From assembly GCF_030140925.1 (NCBI RefSeq), contig NZ_JARBWD010000001.1, positions 1,302,001-1,366,000 of the forward strand: DNA of 64,000 bases, in the 5' to 3' direction. Below are positions 1 to 8,801 of this stretch, one piece after another (the first letter of the stretch is position 1; the number at the start of each line of letters is the position of its first letter). This DNA comes from Parerythrobacter aestuarii. GTDB taxonomy: Bacteria > Pseudomonadota > Alphaproteobacteria > Sphingomonadales > Sphingomonadaceae. The notes beneath the pieces are model-generated. The model worked only from the letters and a program-made list of their open reading frames with translations. It did not search any database and was not told where the DNA came from. The position numbers were made by a program, and so were the translations under genes.

Positions 1-1372
1 GCTTGGTTCGTTTACGTCGCTGGGTGCAGGCTTGCCGCCGAGCTACCTCGCAACCTCGTTCTATCGCAACAATACCCAGCGGTTCGAGCTCAAGAGCTAC
101 GGCCTGTTCGGCGAAGTCTATTTCGACGTCTCCGACAATCTCAAGCTGACTGCGGGCCTGCGGTACAACAACGACAAGAAGGCGCTCGATGCCCGCACCA
201 CGCTGGCGAGCTTCCTCAACCCGTACTCCAACGATGGCGATCCGTTCGCTTCGCCCTTCGTTGGCAGCTTCGATGCCGACCCGGGCACCGCTGGCAACCA
301 GTTGCTGCAATCACGCAGCGTGGGCTTCGACGAGATTACCGGTCGTTTCGTAATCGACTGGCAGATTTCGCAGGACAACCTGATCTACGCTTCGTATTCG
401 CGTGGCTACAAGTCGGGTGGTATCAACCCGCCGCTGTCGCCGGTGTTCGCGGTGAGCGAGAGCTTCGGTCCGGAATCGATCGACGCCTTCGAAATCGGTT
501 CGAAGAACACCTTCGCCAACGGGGCACTGCAGGTGAACGCCACGGCGTTCTACTACAAGTACTCCGGCTTGCAGCTGAGCCGCATTATCGCGCGGACCTC
601 GGTCAACGACCAGATCGACGCAAAGGTCTGGGGCCTGGAGCTTGAAACGCTGGTTTCGCCTTCTCCTGAATGGCTGATCAACGTCAACTTCAGCTACCTC
701 AACGCTACGGTGTCGGGTGACCAGTTCTTCTCCAACCCGCGTGATCCGGGTGGTGGCGATCCGAATGCGGTCATCATCAAGGACATCACCAACGGTGCGC
801 TGTGCGCCGTCACCGGTGCCGGTGCGAATGCTTTCGTCAATGCCGTCAACCCGGCGCTGGGTCTGCAGGGCACCACGTCCTTCCCGTCCGACAGTGGTAT
901 CGCTTCGAACGGTGCCTTCAGCATCTGCTCGGTGCTCGACGCACAGGCGACCGCCATCGGCGGCCTGTTCGGCGGCGTCCAGGTGCTGAGCCCGGGCGTG
1001 CAGGTCAACCTCAAGGGCAACAAGCTGCCCCAAGCGCCGGAAATGAAGGCTTCGGCCGGCATCCAGTACACCGCCGATCTCAGCGGTGACATGACGCTGG
1101 TTCCGCGCTTCGACATTGCCTTCACCGGTGAGCAATACGGCAATGTGTTCAACGGCCGGGTGAACCGGATCGAACCGTTCGTCCAGGCGAACGCCCAGAT
1201 CCAGCTCAACGGTCCGGACAACAAGTGGTTCGTTCGCGGGTTTGTCCAGAACATCTTCAACAGCGATTCGGTGACGGGTCTTTACGTGACCGACGCCTCG
1301 TCGGGCCTGTTCACCAACGTCTTCACGCTCGATCCGCGCCGCTACGGCATCGCGGCGGGCTTCAATTTCTGA
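1..1372 (+). CDS. TonB-dependent receptor, C-terminal part
   Basis: The frame is open from the first bases, so the start and the plug domain lie left of the window; about 457 residues of the outer-membrane barrel are visible. The strand YASYSRGYKSGG near visible residue 129 is typical of sphingomonad TonB-dependent receptors, a long loop carrying two Cys is encoded around 800-930, and the protein ends in GFNF, with the C-terminal Phe expected of a beta-barrel. Such receptors import siderophores, vitamins or glycans using TonB energy. The substrate cannot be read from this part. A strong terminator follows directly, so it is the last gene of its transcript. Confidence 0.93.
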   Translation, partial: LGSFTSLGAGLPPSYLATSFYRNNTQRFELKSYGLFGEVYFDVSDNLKLTAGLRYNNDKKALDARTTLASFLNPYSNDGDPFASPFVGSFDADPGTAGNQLLQSRSVGFDEITGRFVIDWQISQDNLIYASYSRGYKSGGINPPLSPVFAVSESFGPESIDAFEIGSKNTFANGALQVNATAFYYKYSGLQLSRIIARTSVNDQIDAKVWGLELETLVSPSPEWLINVNFSYLNATVSGDQFFSNPRDPGGGDPNAVIIKDITNGALCAVTGAGANAFVNAVNPALGLQGTTSFPSDSGIASNGAFSICSVLDAQATAIGGLFGGVQVLSPGVQVNLKGNKLPQAPEMKASAGIQYTADLSGDMTLVPRFDIAFTGEQYGNVFNGRVNRIEPFVQANAQIQLNGPDNKWFVRGFVQNIFNSDSVTGLYVTDASSGLFTNVFTLDPRRYGIAAGFNF

Positions 1373-1398
1373 CCCGATAAGAGGTTAGGGAGAGGGGA

Positions 1399-1426
1399 GG
1401 GCCGGCCTTCGGGTCGGCCCTTTTTC
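1399..1426 (+). terminator. Rho-independent terminator of the TonB receptor gene
   Basis: A 9-bp GC-rich stem (1399-1407 with 1412-1420, one G-T pair) closes on a TTCG loop and is followed by five T. It sits 26 bases after the receptor stop codon and 11 bases before the convergent transporter stop. Confidence 0.92.
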
Positions 1427-1436
1427 TATGCCTGCT

Positions 1437-2156
1437 CTATTCGCCCTTGGTGGTGGAGAACGGCGAAAAGTCGGTATCGCTGTCATAGACATCGACCCCT
1501 TCGCGCTGCTTCAGCGTACCAACCACGACATAGGTGACCGGCGTCAGCACCGCTTCCCACACGACCTTGAGCAGCCAGTTGGTGACCATCACGGTCAGCA
1601 CGTCTGACGTTTCCCAGATGCCGAGAAAGGCAATGGGATAGAAGATCAGGCTGTCGATGCCCTGGCCGAACACGGTTGAACCGATTGTGCGGCTCCACAA
1701 TGCCTTGCCTTGCGTCCAGACCTTCATCTTGGCGAGCACGAATGAATTGACGAACTCGCCCGCCCAGAAGGCGGTGATTGAGGCAAGCACGATCCGCCAC
1801 GTACTGCCGAAAACCGATTCGTAGGCTTCCTGCCCGTCCCAGCTGGCGGCCGGCGGCATGGCGACGACGACATAGCTCATGAACGCCATGAAGATCATCG
1901 CTGCAAATCCGGTCCAGATCACCCTGCGGGCGCGGGCATAGCCATAGACCTCGGTCAGCACGTCGCCGATGACATAGCTGACGGGGAAGAACAGGATCCC
2001 GGCGCCGAAGGTAAAGCCGGCCACTGTCGAGAGCTTGGCTGCCCCGATCAGGTTCGACAGCAACAGGATTGCGACGAAGGCCGCCATGACCAGGTCGAAG
2101 TAGCGGAAGTGGGTCGGCGCGCTGCCTGAAACGCGGTTCGGGGTGCTGTTTTCCAT
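1437..2156 (-). CDS. yhhQ: Queuosine precursor transporter, VUT/YhhQ family
   Basis: This 239-residue inner-membrane protein has about six hydrophobic segments and the family's features: FPVSYVIGDVLTEVYGYARA near residue 60, then WTGF, and GEFVNSFVLAKMK and GQGIDSLIFYPIAF further on. YhhQ proteins take up preQ0/preQ1 for tRNA queuosine modification. I chose the ATG at 2156 (MENSTPNR) because the upstream in-frame extension to 2192 is basic and unlike the family. It is a single gene, convergent with the TonB receptor and facing away from tRNA-Arg. No queuosine biosynthesis gene is in the window. Confidence 0.9.
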   Translation of the reverse strand: MENSTPNRVSGSAPTHFRYFDLVMAAFVAILLLSNLIGAAKLSTVAGFTFGAGILFFPVSYVIGDVLTEVYGYARARRVIWTGFAAMIFMAFMSYVVVAMPPAASWDGQEAYESVFGSTWRIVLASITAFWAGEFVNSFVLAKMKVWTQGKALWSRTIGSTVFGQGIDSLIFYPIAFLGIWETSDVLTVMVTNWLLKVVWEAVLTPVTYVVVGTLKQREGVDVYDSDTDFSPFSTTKGE

Positions 2157-2216
2157 GGCCGAGCGCCTTATCTTGGTTTTGTGTCGCGGCAAAGCACGCT
2201 AACACGCACCTCGCGC

Positions 2217-2293
2217 GCGCCCGTAGCTCATCTGGATAGAGCGCGAGACTTCTAATCTTGAGGCAGCAGGTTCGAGTCCTGCCGGGCGCGCCA
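2217..2293 (+). tRNA. tRNA-Arg (anticodon TCT)
   Basis: A full cloverleaf can be drawn. The acceptor stem GCGCCCG pairs with CGGGCGC, the anticodon stem CGAGA/TCTTG holds loop CTTCTAA (anticodon TCT), and the T arm is GCAGG-TTCGAGT-CCTGC. The discriminator is G and the CCA end is encoded. The gene is 77 nt long. Its last 19 bases plus one more recur 129 bp downstream. Confidence 0.97.
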
Positions 2294-2294
2294 G

Positions 2295-2325
2295 ATTTCC
2301 ATCAGGCCGAAGGATTGATGGAAAT
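2295..2325 (+). other. Hairpin directly downstream of tRNA-Arg
   Basis: ATTTCCATCA (2295-2304) and TGATGGAAAT (2316-2325) form a perfect 10-bp stem with an 11-nt loop. No T tract follows, so it may be a processing signal or a weak terminator for the tRNA transcript. It lies inside the interval bounded by the duplicated tRNA 3' end. Confidence 0.5.
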
Positions 2326-2403
2326 GTGGCGGGTCCCCAAAGGATCGAACCCGTTCGGAGTCGGAGCGAAGCGGAGACGAACGAGCCGCTTGGCGGCGAG
2401 GAC

Positions 2404-2423
2404 AGTCCTGCCGGGCGCGCCAG
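2404..2423 (+). repeat. 20-bp copy of the tRNA-Arg 3' end (candidate att scar)
   Basis: The 20 bases AGTCCTGCCGGGCGCGCCAG at 2404-2423 are identical to 2275-2294, which is the T-arm/acceptor 3' end of tRNA-Arg including CCA. Integrases that use tRNA genes leave exactly this kind of direct repeat. The 109 bp between the copies (2295-2403) hold a hairpin but no credible gene, which fits the scar of a lost element or a very small insertion. The NUDIX gene ends 11 bp further on. Confidence 0.6.
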
Positions 2424-2434
2424 TTTCTCTTCGC

Positions 2435-3214
2435 TTAACCCCGCGCCACGCTCTCCAGCGGCTCGCCGGTCACCGGATAGCCGAGATCGGCGTCGATCTC
2501 GAGCCAGCGCTCGCCGTCGCGCTCAGTCATGAAGGGTGTGATGGTGCGGACCGGGATATCGCGGGCCTGCTGCCTGGCCTCGCCGTAGCTCCCGAACAAC
2601 GCCAACCGCTCGATATTGCGGCGGGTCGGGAAGATCAGCTTGATCTCGCCAGTTTCCGCCATGTCGAGAGCGCCCTTGGCCGTGGTCCAGAACAGGTGAG
2701 TGTTCTCCGAATTATCGACTGCAATGTCGACCGCTCCGGTGCCGAGATTGGCAAGATAAAAGCGGGTGTCGTAAACGCGCGGGATGCGCTCGTTCTTGGG
2801 AAACCAGCGGGCAAACGGTGTCAGCTGGTCAAAATCGAGCGTCCAGCCGAATTCCTCAAGCACCGGTGCCAGTGCTTCGGTTTCCAGCAAGCGGCGGCGC
2901 GCACCGGCCGCAGTTTCTGCGGTCACTTCGCCCACGAGGCCGATAGCGAGACCGGTCTCTTCCAGAGTCTCGCGCACCACAGCAATCTGGTGCGCCGTTT
3001 CATCCTGGGGCAGCTCGCCTTGGACTGACCGGGCAAGTTCGAAATCGGCATCGTCAACCCGGCCACCGGGGAACACGGCCATGCCTCCCGCGAAAACCAT
3101 GGTCTTTGAGCGGACAGTCATGAGGATCTCGGGCGGTCCGTCTTCGCTGCCATCGCGAAAGATCACTACGGTTGCGGCGGGAATTCCATCGGCTGGTTGC
3201 GGGTCGTTTGCCAT
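2435..3214 (-). CDS. NUDIX hydrolase (NUDT7/19-like)
   Basis: The 259-residue protein carries a NUDIX fold: the glycine-rich FPGGRVDDAD near residue 48 and the core REtLEETG helix at residues 81-88, the Mg-binding REUXEEXG signature. The length and the gap between the PGG and REU parts resemble the NUDT7/NUDT19 group, which includes CoA and acyl-CoA diphosphatases, but substrate cannot be fixed from sequence. No close partner lies in the same direction. The upstream 300 bp hold only hairpins. The glutaredoxin group upstream runs the same way but is separated by a terminator. Confidence 0.85.
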   Translation of the reverse strand: MANDPQPADGIPAATVVIFRDGSEDGPPEILMTVRSKTMVFAGGMAVFPGGRVDDADFELARSVQGELPQDETAHQIAVVRETLEETGLAIGLVGEVTAETAAGARRRLLETEALAPVLEEFGWTLDFDQLTPFARWFPKNERIPRVYDTRFYLANLGTGAVDIAVDNSENTHLFWTTAKGALDMAETGEIKLIFPTRRNIERLALFGSYGEARQQARDIPVRTITPFMTERDGERWLEIDADLGYPVTGEPLESVARG

Positions 3215-3400
3215 GCCAATCTTGTGGCGTGCCCTGATGCGAATGCCAAGTCGGCATTTCGCAGTGCCTGTCGGAAAACCTTACACACCGGACCCGGGTA
3301 AAGTTTGGTTTACCATCGTGTCGCCCAGAAACCTGCGGCTCGCACAAACTGGCACGCGATGTGCACAACCTTGGCTGGACCCGACAACAGTCTTCGATAC

Positions 3401-3433
3401 GAGGCGGGGTCACTGGTCTCCCGACCCCGCCTC
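3401..3433. repeat. Perfect 11-bp inverted repeat
   Basis: GAGGCGGGGTC (3401-3411) pairs with GACCCCGCCTC (3423-3433) across an 11-nt loop. There is no T tract on either side. It lies just beyond the grxD terminator and upstream of the NUDIX gene, so it could act as a back-up terminator or RNA structure. Confidence 0.5.
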
Positions 3434-3450
3434 CCCGAAGCCTGTAATGA

Positions 3451-3479
3451 AAAAGGCCCGCCATCACGGCGGGCCTTTT
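3451..3479 (-). terminator. Terminator of the zeta-bolA-grxD operon
   Basis: GGCCCGCC (3455-3462) pairs with GGCGGGCC (3468-3475). The stem is flanked by AAAA on the left and TTTT on the right, so it can work on both strands. It lies about 35 bp after the grxD stop, as expected for a terminator on the minus strand. Confidence 0.88.
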
Positions 3480-3514
3480 CGATTCTGGCAGATGGAGAAA
3501 GCTCGGTTAGCCCC

Positions 3515-3844
3515 TTAGCTGGCGCGGGCGACGGCTTTTTCCTCCAGCATTTGCTGCAGCTCACCAGCTTCGAACATTTCCATCATGATGTCGCTGCCAC
3601 CGACAAATTCGCCCTTCACGTAAAGCTGGGGAATCGTCGGCCAGTCCGAGAAGGTCTTGATCCCCTGGCGAATTTCCATGTCCTGCAGTACGTCCACGCC
3701 TTCGTAGGCGACGCCGCAATGTTCGAGGATCGAGACCGCCCGGCTGGAAAAACCGCACTGCGGGAACAGCGGGGTACCCTTCATGAACAGCACGACGTCA
3801 CTGCCTTCGACGATGTCGGAGATGCGGGAATTGATGTCAGACAT
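3515..3844 (-). CDS. grxD: Monothiol glutaredoxin, Grx4 family
   Basis: The protein has 109 residues, the normal size of single-domain monothiol glutaredoxins. The active-site CGFS motif is at residues 30-33, preceded by the glutathione-binding MKGTP and followed by WPTIPQLYV and [13 protein letters not shown] glutaredoxins bind a glutathione-ligated [2Fe-2S] cluster, usually with BolA, and deliver or sense Fe-S. The bolA gene directly upstream in the same direction supports this. It is the last gene of the short operon and is followed by a clear terminator. Confidence 0.96.
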   Translation of the reverse strand: MSDINSRISDIVEGSDVVLFMKGTPLFPQCGFSSRAVSILEHCGVAYEGVDVLQDMEIRQGIKTFSDWPTIPQLYVKGEFVGGSDIMMEMFEAGELQQMLEEKAVARAS

Positions 3845-3883
3845 GGGGCCGATAGCCTTCCTGTTTGAATTCGGTGTTGTCCG

Positions 3884-4117
3884 TCACTTGGGGACGGCAG
3901 TTGTCAGTTGCAAGGCATGGAGCACGCCGCCCATGTTCCCGTCCAGCGCGGCATAGACCAGCTTGTGCTGCTGTACGCGGCTCTTGCCTGCAAATTGCGG
4001 TGCGGTGACCTTGGCTGCCCAATGGTCGTTGTCGCCAGCAAGATCGGTCATTTCGACAACCGCCCCGGGCAGGGCGGCGGTGATCATGTCCGTAATTTCG
4101 GTTGCGGTCATAGGCAT
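3884..4117 (-). CDS. bolA: BolA/IbaG family protein
   Basis: The 77-residue protein matches the small BolA fold: a first helix MTATEITDMITAALPG, the acidic/valine strand, and the conserved SRVQQHKLVYAAL segment with its conserved His near residue 51. BolA proteins form [2Fe-2S]-bridged heterodimers with CGFS glutaredoxins, and grxD lies 39 bp downstream. The start could be the first ATG or the one two codons later (MTATEI), which matches IbaG-type starts; I kept the longer form. Confidence 0.93.
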   Translation of the reverse strand: MPMTATEITDMITAALPGAVVEMTDLAGDNDHWAAKVTAPQFAGKSRVQQHKLVYAALDGNMGGVLHALQLTTAVPK

Positions 4118-4136
4118 GGGACAAGCTCTGCCTTGC

Positions 4137-4460
4137 TCAGTTTTCGCTCATGTACTGGCGGCGGGCTTCTATGGCCATTTCTTCCAGGGCGGCACGAACG
4201 CCTGCTTCGTCGATTTCGACGCCAGCGGTGGTAAGATCGCCTAGAACCTTGCGGATCACGTCCTCGTCGCCGGCCTCTTCAAAATCGGCTTGCACCACGG
4301 CCTTGGCATAGGAATCGGTTTCCTCTTCGTTGAGGCCCATCTTTTCCGCAGCCCAATGCCCCAGCAGGCGATTGCGGCGCGCTGCAACCTTGAATGCGGT
4401 GTCTTCGTCCATGGCGAACTTGGCCTCTTCAGCGCGTTCGCGGTCTTTGAAATCGGTCAT
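4137..4460 (-). CDS. F1-ATPase inhibitor zeta subunit (DUF1476)
   Basis: The 107-residue protein begins MTDFKDRERAEEAKFAMDED and continues FKVAARRNRLLGHWAAEKMG, the pattern of DUF1476. This family was characterised in Paracoccus as zeta, which inhibits the hydrolytic direction of F1F0-ATPase. I chose the ATG at 4460, which has an upstream GAGGG. The in-frame extension to 4517 is not family-like. Placement just before bolA and grxD is common in alphaproteobacteria. Confidence 0.92.
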   Translation of the reverse strand: MTDFKDRERAEEAKFAMDEDTAFKVAARRNRLLGHWAAEKMGLNEEETDSYAKAVVQADFEEAGDEDVIRKVLGDLTTAGVEIDEAGVRAALEEMAIEARRQYMSEN

Positions 4461-4523
4461 ATTTGTCCCTCGAAAGTGAATACTTGGCCGAGATAGGGGG
4501 GCTTCGGCAGACGGCAATGCCGA

Positions 4524-5522
4524 TCAGTCCATCAGGACAACGAGTTTTCCAACAGCTTCGCGGTTTTCCAGCTTGGCGATGGCCTTGCCGCCATCTGCGA
4601 GGCTGAATGTTTCGGAGACCAGCGGGTCGATCTTGCCGGCCTGCATCAGGTCGAACAATTCCTGGACCTGCTCGCGGTACTTGACCGGTTCGCGTGCGGT
4701 AAAGGCACCCCAGAACACCCCGGCGATGTCGCAGCTCTTGAGCAGTGTCAGGTTGAGCGGCATCTTGGCGATGCCCGCAGGGAAGCCGACCACGAGGAAG
4801 CGGCCTTCCCACGCGATCGAGCGCAGCGCCGGTTCGGAATACTGCCCGCCGACGATGTCGTAGACGATATTGGCCCCTTCCGGGCCGCAGGCGGCCTTGA
4901 AGGCGTTGGCGAGTGCCTTGGAGGCATCCTTGTCCATTTCCTCGCGCGGATAGATCACCACTTCGTCGGCACCGGCCTGCCTGGCAACTTCGCCCTTGGC
5001 TTCGCTGGAAACGGCCGCGACGACGCGTGCACCGAAGGCCTTGGCCAGTTCGACCGCCGAAAGGCCTACGCCGCCCGCTGCACCCAGCACCAGCACGGTG
5101 TCACCTTCCTTGATGTGACCGCGATCCTTCAGGCCGTGGATAGTCGTGCCATAGGTCATCAGCAGCGAGGCTGCCTTCTCGAACGGGACACCGTCAGGCA
5201 CCGGGAACAGTCGCCCAGCATTGACGATCACCTTTTCGGCGAGGCCACCATTACCCATGCCGCCGAGCACTTTGTCGCCGACCTTGAAGTTCTCGACCCC
5301 TTCGCCGATCGCCTCGACAACGCCGGAAATTTCGCCGCCGGGTGAATAGGGGCGCTCGGGCTTGAACTGGTAGAGGTCGCGGATCATCAGCGTGTCGGGA
5401 TAGTTGATGGCGCAGGCCTTCACATCGACCAGCACTTCGCCCGGGCCGGGGGTGGGGACTTCGATCTCGTCGAGCGTCAGGGTCTCAGGTCCGCCAACGG
5501 CGTGGGTGCGTAGGGCTTTCAT
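4524..5522 (-). CDS. Zinc-independent NADPH:quinone oxidoreductase, MDR family
   Basis: The 332-residue protein has the GroES-like N-terminal domain ([18 protein letters not shown] near residues 31-48) and the Rossmann motif [16 protein letters not shown] near residue 140. The zinc ligands of alcohol dehydrogenases are absent, which fits the quinone oxidoreductase branch of the MDR superfamily. The true substrate is unknown. The start MKALRTH at 5522 overlaps the leuD stop as ATGA and is preceded by GGAG on its strand, so the gene is translationally coupled to leuD. Confidence 0.88.
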   Translation of the reverse strand: MKALRTHAVGGPETLTLDEIEVPTPGPGEVLVDVKACAINYPDTLMIRDLYQFKPERPYSPGGEISGVVEAIGEGVENFKVGDKVLGGMGNGGLAEKVIVNAGRLFPVPDGVPFEKAASLLMTYGTTIHGLKDRGHIKEGDTVLVLGAAGGVGLSAVELAKAFGARVVAAVSSEAKGEVARQAGADEVVIYPREEMDKDASKALANAFKAACGPEGANIVYDIVGGQYSEPALRSIAWEGRFLVVGFPAGIAKMPLNLTLLKSCDIAGVFWGAFTAREPVKYREQVQELFDLMQAGKIDPLVSETFSLADGGKAIAKLENREAVGKLVVLMD

Positions 5523-6121
5523 GCGGCAATCTCCGTTCCTCGTGTCAGCCATGGCATCGCCGATGCCTGCTGCTTCTCATATGTATCGATAGCGCCTGCC
5601 TGCTGCAGCGTCAGGCCGATTTCGTCCAGCCCTTCGAGCAGGCATTGCTTGCGGAAAGGATCGACTTCGAAGGCGAATCGATCCTGGTAGGGGGTGGTGA
5701 CCGTTTGCGTCTCGAGATCGACCGTGATGGGATCGGTCTGTGCAACTTCCAGCAGCCGGTCGACCTGCTCCTGCGGCAGGGCGACGGTCAGGATGCCGTT
5801 CTTGAAGGCATTGCCGCTGAAAATGTCGGAAAAGCTGGGCGCAATGACCACGGTGATACCGAGGTCGAGCAGCGCCCAGGCTGCATGCTCGCGGCTCGAA
5901 CCGCAGCCGAAATTGTCGCCAGCGATCAGGATCGGCGCGCCTTTGAACTCATCGCTGTCGAACAGGTTGTCGGGATCTTGCCGAACCGTTTCGAAAGCGC
6001 CTTTGCCGAGCCCTTCGCGAGTGATGGTCTTGAGCCAGTGTGCCGGGATGATCACGTCGGTGTCGACGTTCTTGGCACCATAGGGGATGGCGCGCCCTTC
6101 AACCTGGCTCACAGGATCCAT
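5519..6121 (-). CDS. leuD: 3-isopropylmalate dehydratase small subunit
   Basis: The 200-residue protein shows the LeuD swivelling domain: [16 protein letters not shown] near residue 20, [17 protein letters not shown] near residue 70, and [20 protein letters not shown]. With LeuC it isomerises 2- to 3-isopropylmalate in leucine biosynthesis. The ATG at 6121 is used rather than the TTG one codon earlier because it overlaps the stop of the small upstream ORF as TGATG. The order leuC - small ORF - leuD - quinone reductase is one transcript by spacing. Confidence 0.96.
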   Translation of the reverse strand: MDPVSQVEGRAIPYGAKNVDTDVIIPAHWLKTITREGLGKGAFETVRQDPDNLFDSDEFKGAPILIAGDNFGCGSSREHAAWALLDLGITVVIAPSFSDIFSGNAFKNGILTVALPQEQVDRLLEVAQTDPITVDLETQTVTTPYQDRFAFEVDPFRKQCLLEGLDEIGLTLQQAGAIDTYEKQQASAMPWLTRGTEIAA

Positions 6122-6273
6122 CAATCGGTCTCCGGCTTCTCGCCCGAGGGGATCGGCCCGGGCTGGGGCTTGTCGTCTTTCTTTTTGCGCTTGCCCGCAT
6201 AGAGCAGAGCGGCGGCAATGGCAGCGGAGCCGATGGCTCCGGCGATGGCTTTGGTGGGGATCTTCTTGGTCAT
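6121..6273 (-). CDS. Small single-span membrane protein between leuC and leuD
   Basis: This 50-residue ORF begins [15 protein letters not shown] and has one hydrophobic helix (about residues 8-26) followed by the basic run GKRKKK and a Pro-rich acidic tail. It starts 41 bp after leuC and its stop overlaps the leuD ATG by one base. Its ribosome site is weak, so it could partly serve to couple leuD translation. I do not recognise a family. Confidence 0.6.
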   Translation of the reverse strand: MTKKIPTKAIAGAIGSAAIAAALLYAGKRKKKDDKPQPGPIPSGEKPETD

Positions 6274-6314
6274 GGAAACGCTTTGGTATCGCTGGCGACT
6301 TCTCGCAAGGGGGT

Positions 6315-7748
6315 TCAACCGGTCAATTCACGAACATCGGCGAGCCGCCCCGTCACTGCGGCGGCAGCGGCCATGGCTGGGCTCATCAGGTGTGTACGTG
6401 CACCGGGACCCTGGCGACCGACGAAATTGCGGTTGCTGGTCGAGGCGCAGCGTTCGCCGGGCGGGACCTTGTCGGGGTTCATGGCGAGGCAGGCTGAGCA
6501 GCCCGGCTCGCGCCACTCGAAGCCGGCTTCGGTGAAGATTCTGTCGAGCCCTTCTTCCTCGGCCTGGGCCTTGACGAGGCCGGAGCCCGGTACGGCGATG
6601 GCCCACTTCACTCCTTCGGCCTTCTGGCGCCCCTTCAGCACGGCGGCGGCGGCGCGAAGGTCTTCGATGCGGCTGTTGGTGCAGCTGCCGATGAAGACAT
6701 TCTCGATCGGTACGTCCTGCATCCGCTGTCCGGGGGTCAGGCCCATATAGTCGAGGCTCCTGGCGGCAGCGGCCTGCTTTGAAGCATCGGCGAAACTTTC
6801 GGGGGAGGGCACTGCTCCACCAATCGGTACGACATCCTCGGGGCTGGTGCCCCATGTCACGGTCGGCTCGATATCGGCGGCGTCGATGACCACGCTGGTG
6901 TCGAACTGCGCACCTTCGTCGGTTGCGAGCGAGCGCCACCATGCCACGGCCTGCTCCCACTCCTCGCCTTTCGGCGCATAGGGGCGGTCCTTGAGGTAGG
7001 CGAAGGTGACATCGTCGGGCGCGATCAGGCCGGCGCGGGCACCGCCTTCGATGCTCATGTTGCAGACGGTGAGCCGACCTTCTGCGCTCATCTGTTCGAA
7101 CACCTTGCCGCGATACTCGATGACATGGCCGGTGCCGCCGGCAGTGCCGATCACGCCGATGATGTGCAAAATCAGGTCCTTGGGCGTCACACCTGCGCCC
7201 AAGTCTCCTTCGACCCGGACTTCCATGGTTTTTGAGCGCTTGAGCTGCAGCGTCTGTGTAGCAAGCACATGCTCGACTTCGCTGGTGCCGATGCCAAAGG
7301 CCAGTGCACCAACCCCGCCATGCGCGGCGGTATGCGAATCCCCGCAGACGATGGTGGTACCGGGCAGCGAGAAGCCTTGCTCTGGCCCGACGACATGGAC
7401 GATGCCCTGTTCGCGGGCGATGGCGTCGATGTAGCGGATGCCGAATTCAGGCGCGTTGCGCTCGAGCGCGGCGAGCTGCTGTGCGCTCTGCGGATCGGCG
7501 ATGGGAAGGCGCTTGCCCGATGCGTCGACTCGAGGGGTCGTCGGGACGTTGTGATCGGGCACCGCCAGAGTCAGGTCGGGCCGGCGCACCGTGCGCCCGC
7601 TCAGCCGCAAGGCTTCGAAGGCCTGCGGGCTGGTGACTTCATGGACGAGATGGCGGTCGATATAGACCAGCGCGGTGCCGTCCTCGCGCTGGTCGACGAC
7701 ATGCGCGTCCCAGATCTTCTCGTAAAGCGTGCGCGGTTTGCTGCTCAT
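6315..7748 (-). CDS. leuC: 3-isopropylmalate dehydratase large subunit
   Basis: The 477-residue protein is full length for LeuC. It has [12 protein letters not shown] at the N-terminus, [19 protein letters not shown] around residue 134-152, and the [4Fe-4S] ligands in [13 protein letters not shown] plus the later [11 protein letters not shown]. It is the catalytic partner of LeuD. It starts 102 bp from the divergent thioesterase gene, and the shared interval should hold both promoters. No leader peptide rich in Leu codons was seen upstream. Confidence 0.97.
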   Translation of the reverse strand: MSSKPRTLYEKIWDAHVVDQREDGTALVYIDRHLVHEVTSPQAFEALRLSGRTVRRPDLTLAVPDHNVPTTPRVDASGKRLPIADPQSAQQLAALERNAPEFGIRYIDAIAREQGIVHVVGPEQGFSLPGTTIVCGDSHTAAHGGVGALAFGIGTSEVEHVLATQTLQLKRSKTMEVRVEGDLGAGVTPKDLILHIIGVIGTAGGTGHVIEYRGKVFEQMSAEGRLTVCNMSIEGGARAGLIAPDDVTFAYLKDRPYAPKGEEWEQAVAWWRSLATDEGAQFDTSVVIDAADIEPTVTWGTSPEDVVPIGGAVPSPESFADASKQAAAARSLDYMGLTPGQRMQDVPIENVFIGSCTNSRIEDLRAAAAVLKGRQKAEGVKWAIAVPGSGLVKAQAEEEGLDRIFTEAGFEWREPGCSACLAMNPDKVPPGERCASTSNRNFVGRQGPGARTHLMSPAMAAAAAVTGRLADVRELTG

Positions 7749-7850
7749 GGAGCGATGCTTTGCGGCCTTTGCGCAACACAGGCAAGATTGCGTGCCAAAA
7801 GCAATTGCGGGGTCATGGAAATGAAAGCTATTTGCGCCTAACTTACACCC

Positions 7851-8264
7851 ATGTCAGCAAAGGTCCCCTCTCGCCCGTTCGCCTTTCCCATCCGCGTCCT
7901 GCCCGATGATATCGACTTCATGGGGCATGTGAACAATGCCCGGTATCTCAATTGGGTGCAGGATGCAGTGCTGGCGCATTGGCGCAAGCTGGCCCCGGCA
8001 GAGGAAGTCGCGAGCAAGGCGTGGGTCGCGCTCAAGCATGAAATCACCTACCGCAAGCCTGCGTTCCTGGAAGATGATGTCGTCGCCAGGACGGTGCTGG
8101 AACATTTCCAGGGTGCACGGGCATTTTATCACACAGTGATCAGCCGCGGCGAGGAAGTGCTGGCCGAGGTGAAGTCCAGCTGGTGCTGCATCGATGCCGA
8201 GACGCTGCGCCCGGCGCGCATCGGAGACCATTTGCGCGAGTTCTTTTTTCCCGACGCCGACTGA
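7851..8264 (+). CDS. Acyl-CoA thioesterase, 4HBT hotdog family
   Basis: The 137-residue protein has the hotdog signature of the YbgC/FadM-like 4HBT group: [21 protein letters not shown] near residue 20, with the catalytic Asp (of FMGHVNN context) and the HVNN turn. It hydrolyses acyl-CoA thioesters, substrate unknown. The ATG at 7851 gives the usual start. It is followed 15 bp later by crtZ, so the two are probably co-transcribed, although a role in carotenoid metabolism is not implied by sequence. Confidence 0.9.
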   Translation: MSAKVPSRPFAFPIRVLPDDIDFMGHVNNARYLNWVQDAVLAHWRKLAPAEEVASKAWVALKHEITYRKPAFLEDDVVARTVLEHFQGARAFYHTVISRGEEVLAEVKSSWCCIDAETLRPARIGDHLREFFFPDAD

Positions 8265-8279
8265 CCTATACAGACATCC

Positions 8280-8801
8280 ATGCTTGATTGGCTGGTCCCT
8301 GTCCTGATCGTCGTCGCCACTATCCTTGCGATGGAATTCGTGGCGTGGTCGAGTCACAAATACATCATGCATGGCTTCGGCTGGGCCTGGCACCGCGACC
8401 ATCACGAACCGCATGACAACATGTTCGAGAAGAACGACCTCTACGGAGTCGTCGGCGCGGTCATGAGCATCTCGATGTTCCTATGGGGCAGCCCGTTGAT
8501 CGCGGCAGAATATGTGTGGCCGCAGGCCACCTGGATCGGGTTCGGCATCCTTTGTTACGGCATCATCTACACGCTGGTGCACGATGGGCTGGTCCATCAG
8601 CGCTATTTCCGCTGGGTGCCAAAGCGCGGCTATGCCAAGCAGCTGGTGCAAGCGCACAAGCTGCACCACGCAACCATCGGCAAGGAAGGCGGGGTCAGCT
8701 TCGGCTTCATCTTCGCGCGCGACCCGGCCAAGCTCAAGGAAGAGCTCAAGCGTCAGCGCGAAGCGGGCATCGCGGTAGTGAGGGACGCGGCAGGAGCCTG
8801 A
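8280..8801 (+). CDS. crtZ: Beta-carotene hydroxylase
   Basis: The 173-residue membrane protein carries the His clusters of CrtZ: HKYIMH, HRDHHEPHD, and later HDGLVHQRYF and HKLHHA, which bind the di-iron centre. It hydroxylates the 3 and 3' carbons of beta-ionone rings to make zeaxanthin, in line with the yellow-orange pigmentation of erythrobacters. No other crt gene lies in the window. Its stop codon directly abuts the stop of the convergent DUF454 gene. Confidence 0.96.
   Translation: MLDWLVPVLIVVATILAMEFVAWSSHKYIMHGFGWAWHRDHHEPHDNMFEKNDLYGVVGAVMSISMFLWGSPLIAAEYVWPQATWIGFGILCYGIIYTLVHDGLVHQRYFRWVPKRGYAKQLVQAHKLHHATIGKEGGVSFGFIFARDPAKLKEELKRQREAGIAVVRDAAGA

Larger units (their letters stand above)
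3215..3514. other. 300-bp gap without a gene between grxD and the NUDIX gene
   Basis: No frame here has family resemblance or a good ribosome site. It holds the grxD terminator (3451-3479) and a second perfect 11-bp inverted repeat (GAGGCGGGGTC at 3401-3411, GACCCCGCCTC at 3423-3433) with an 11-nt loop and no T tract. The remainder should hold the NUDIX promoter. Confidence 0.6.
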
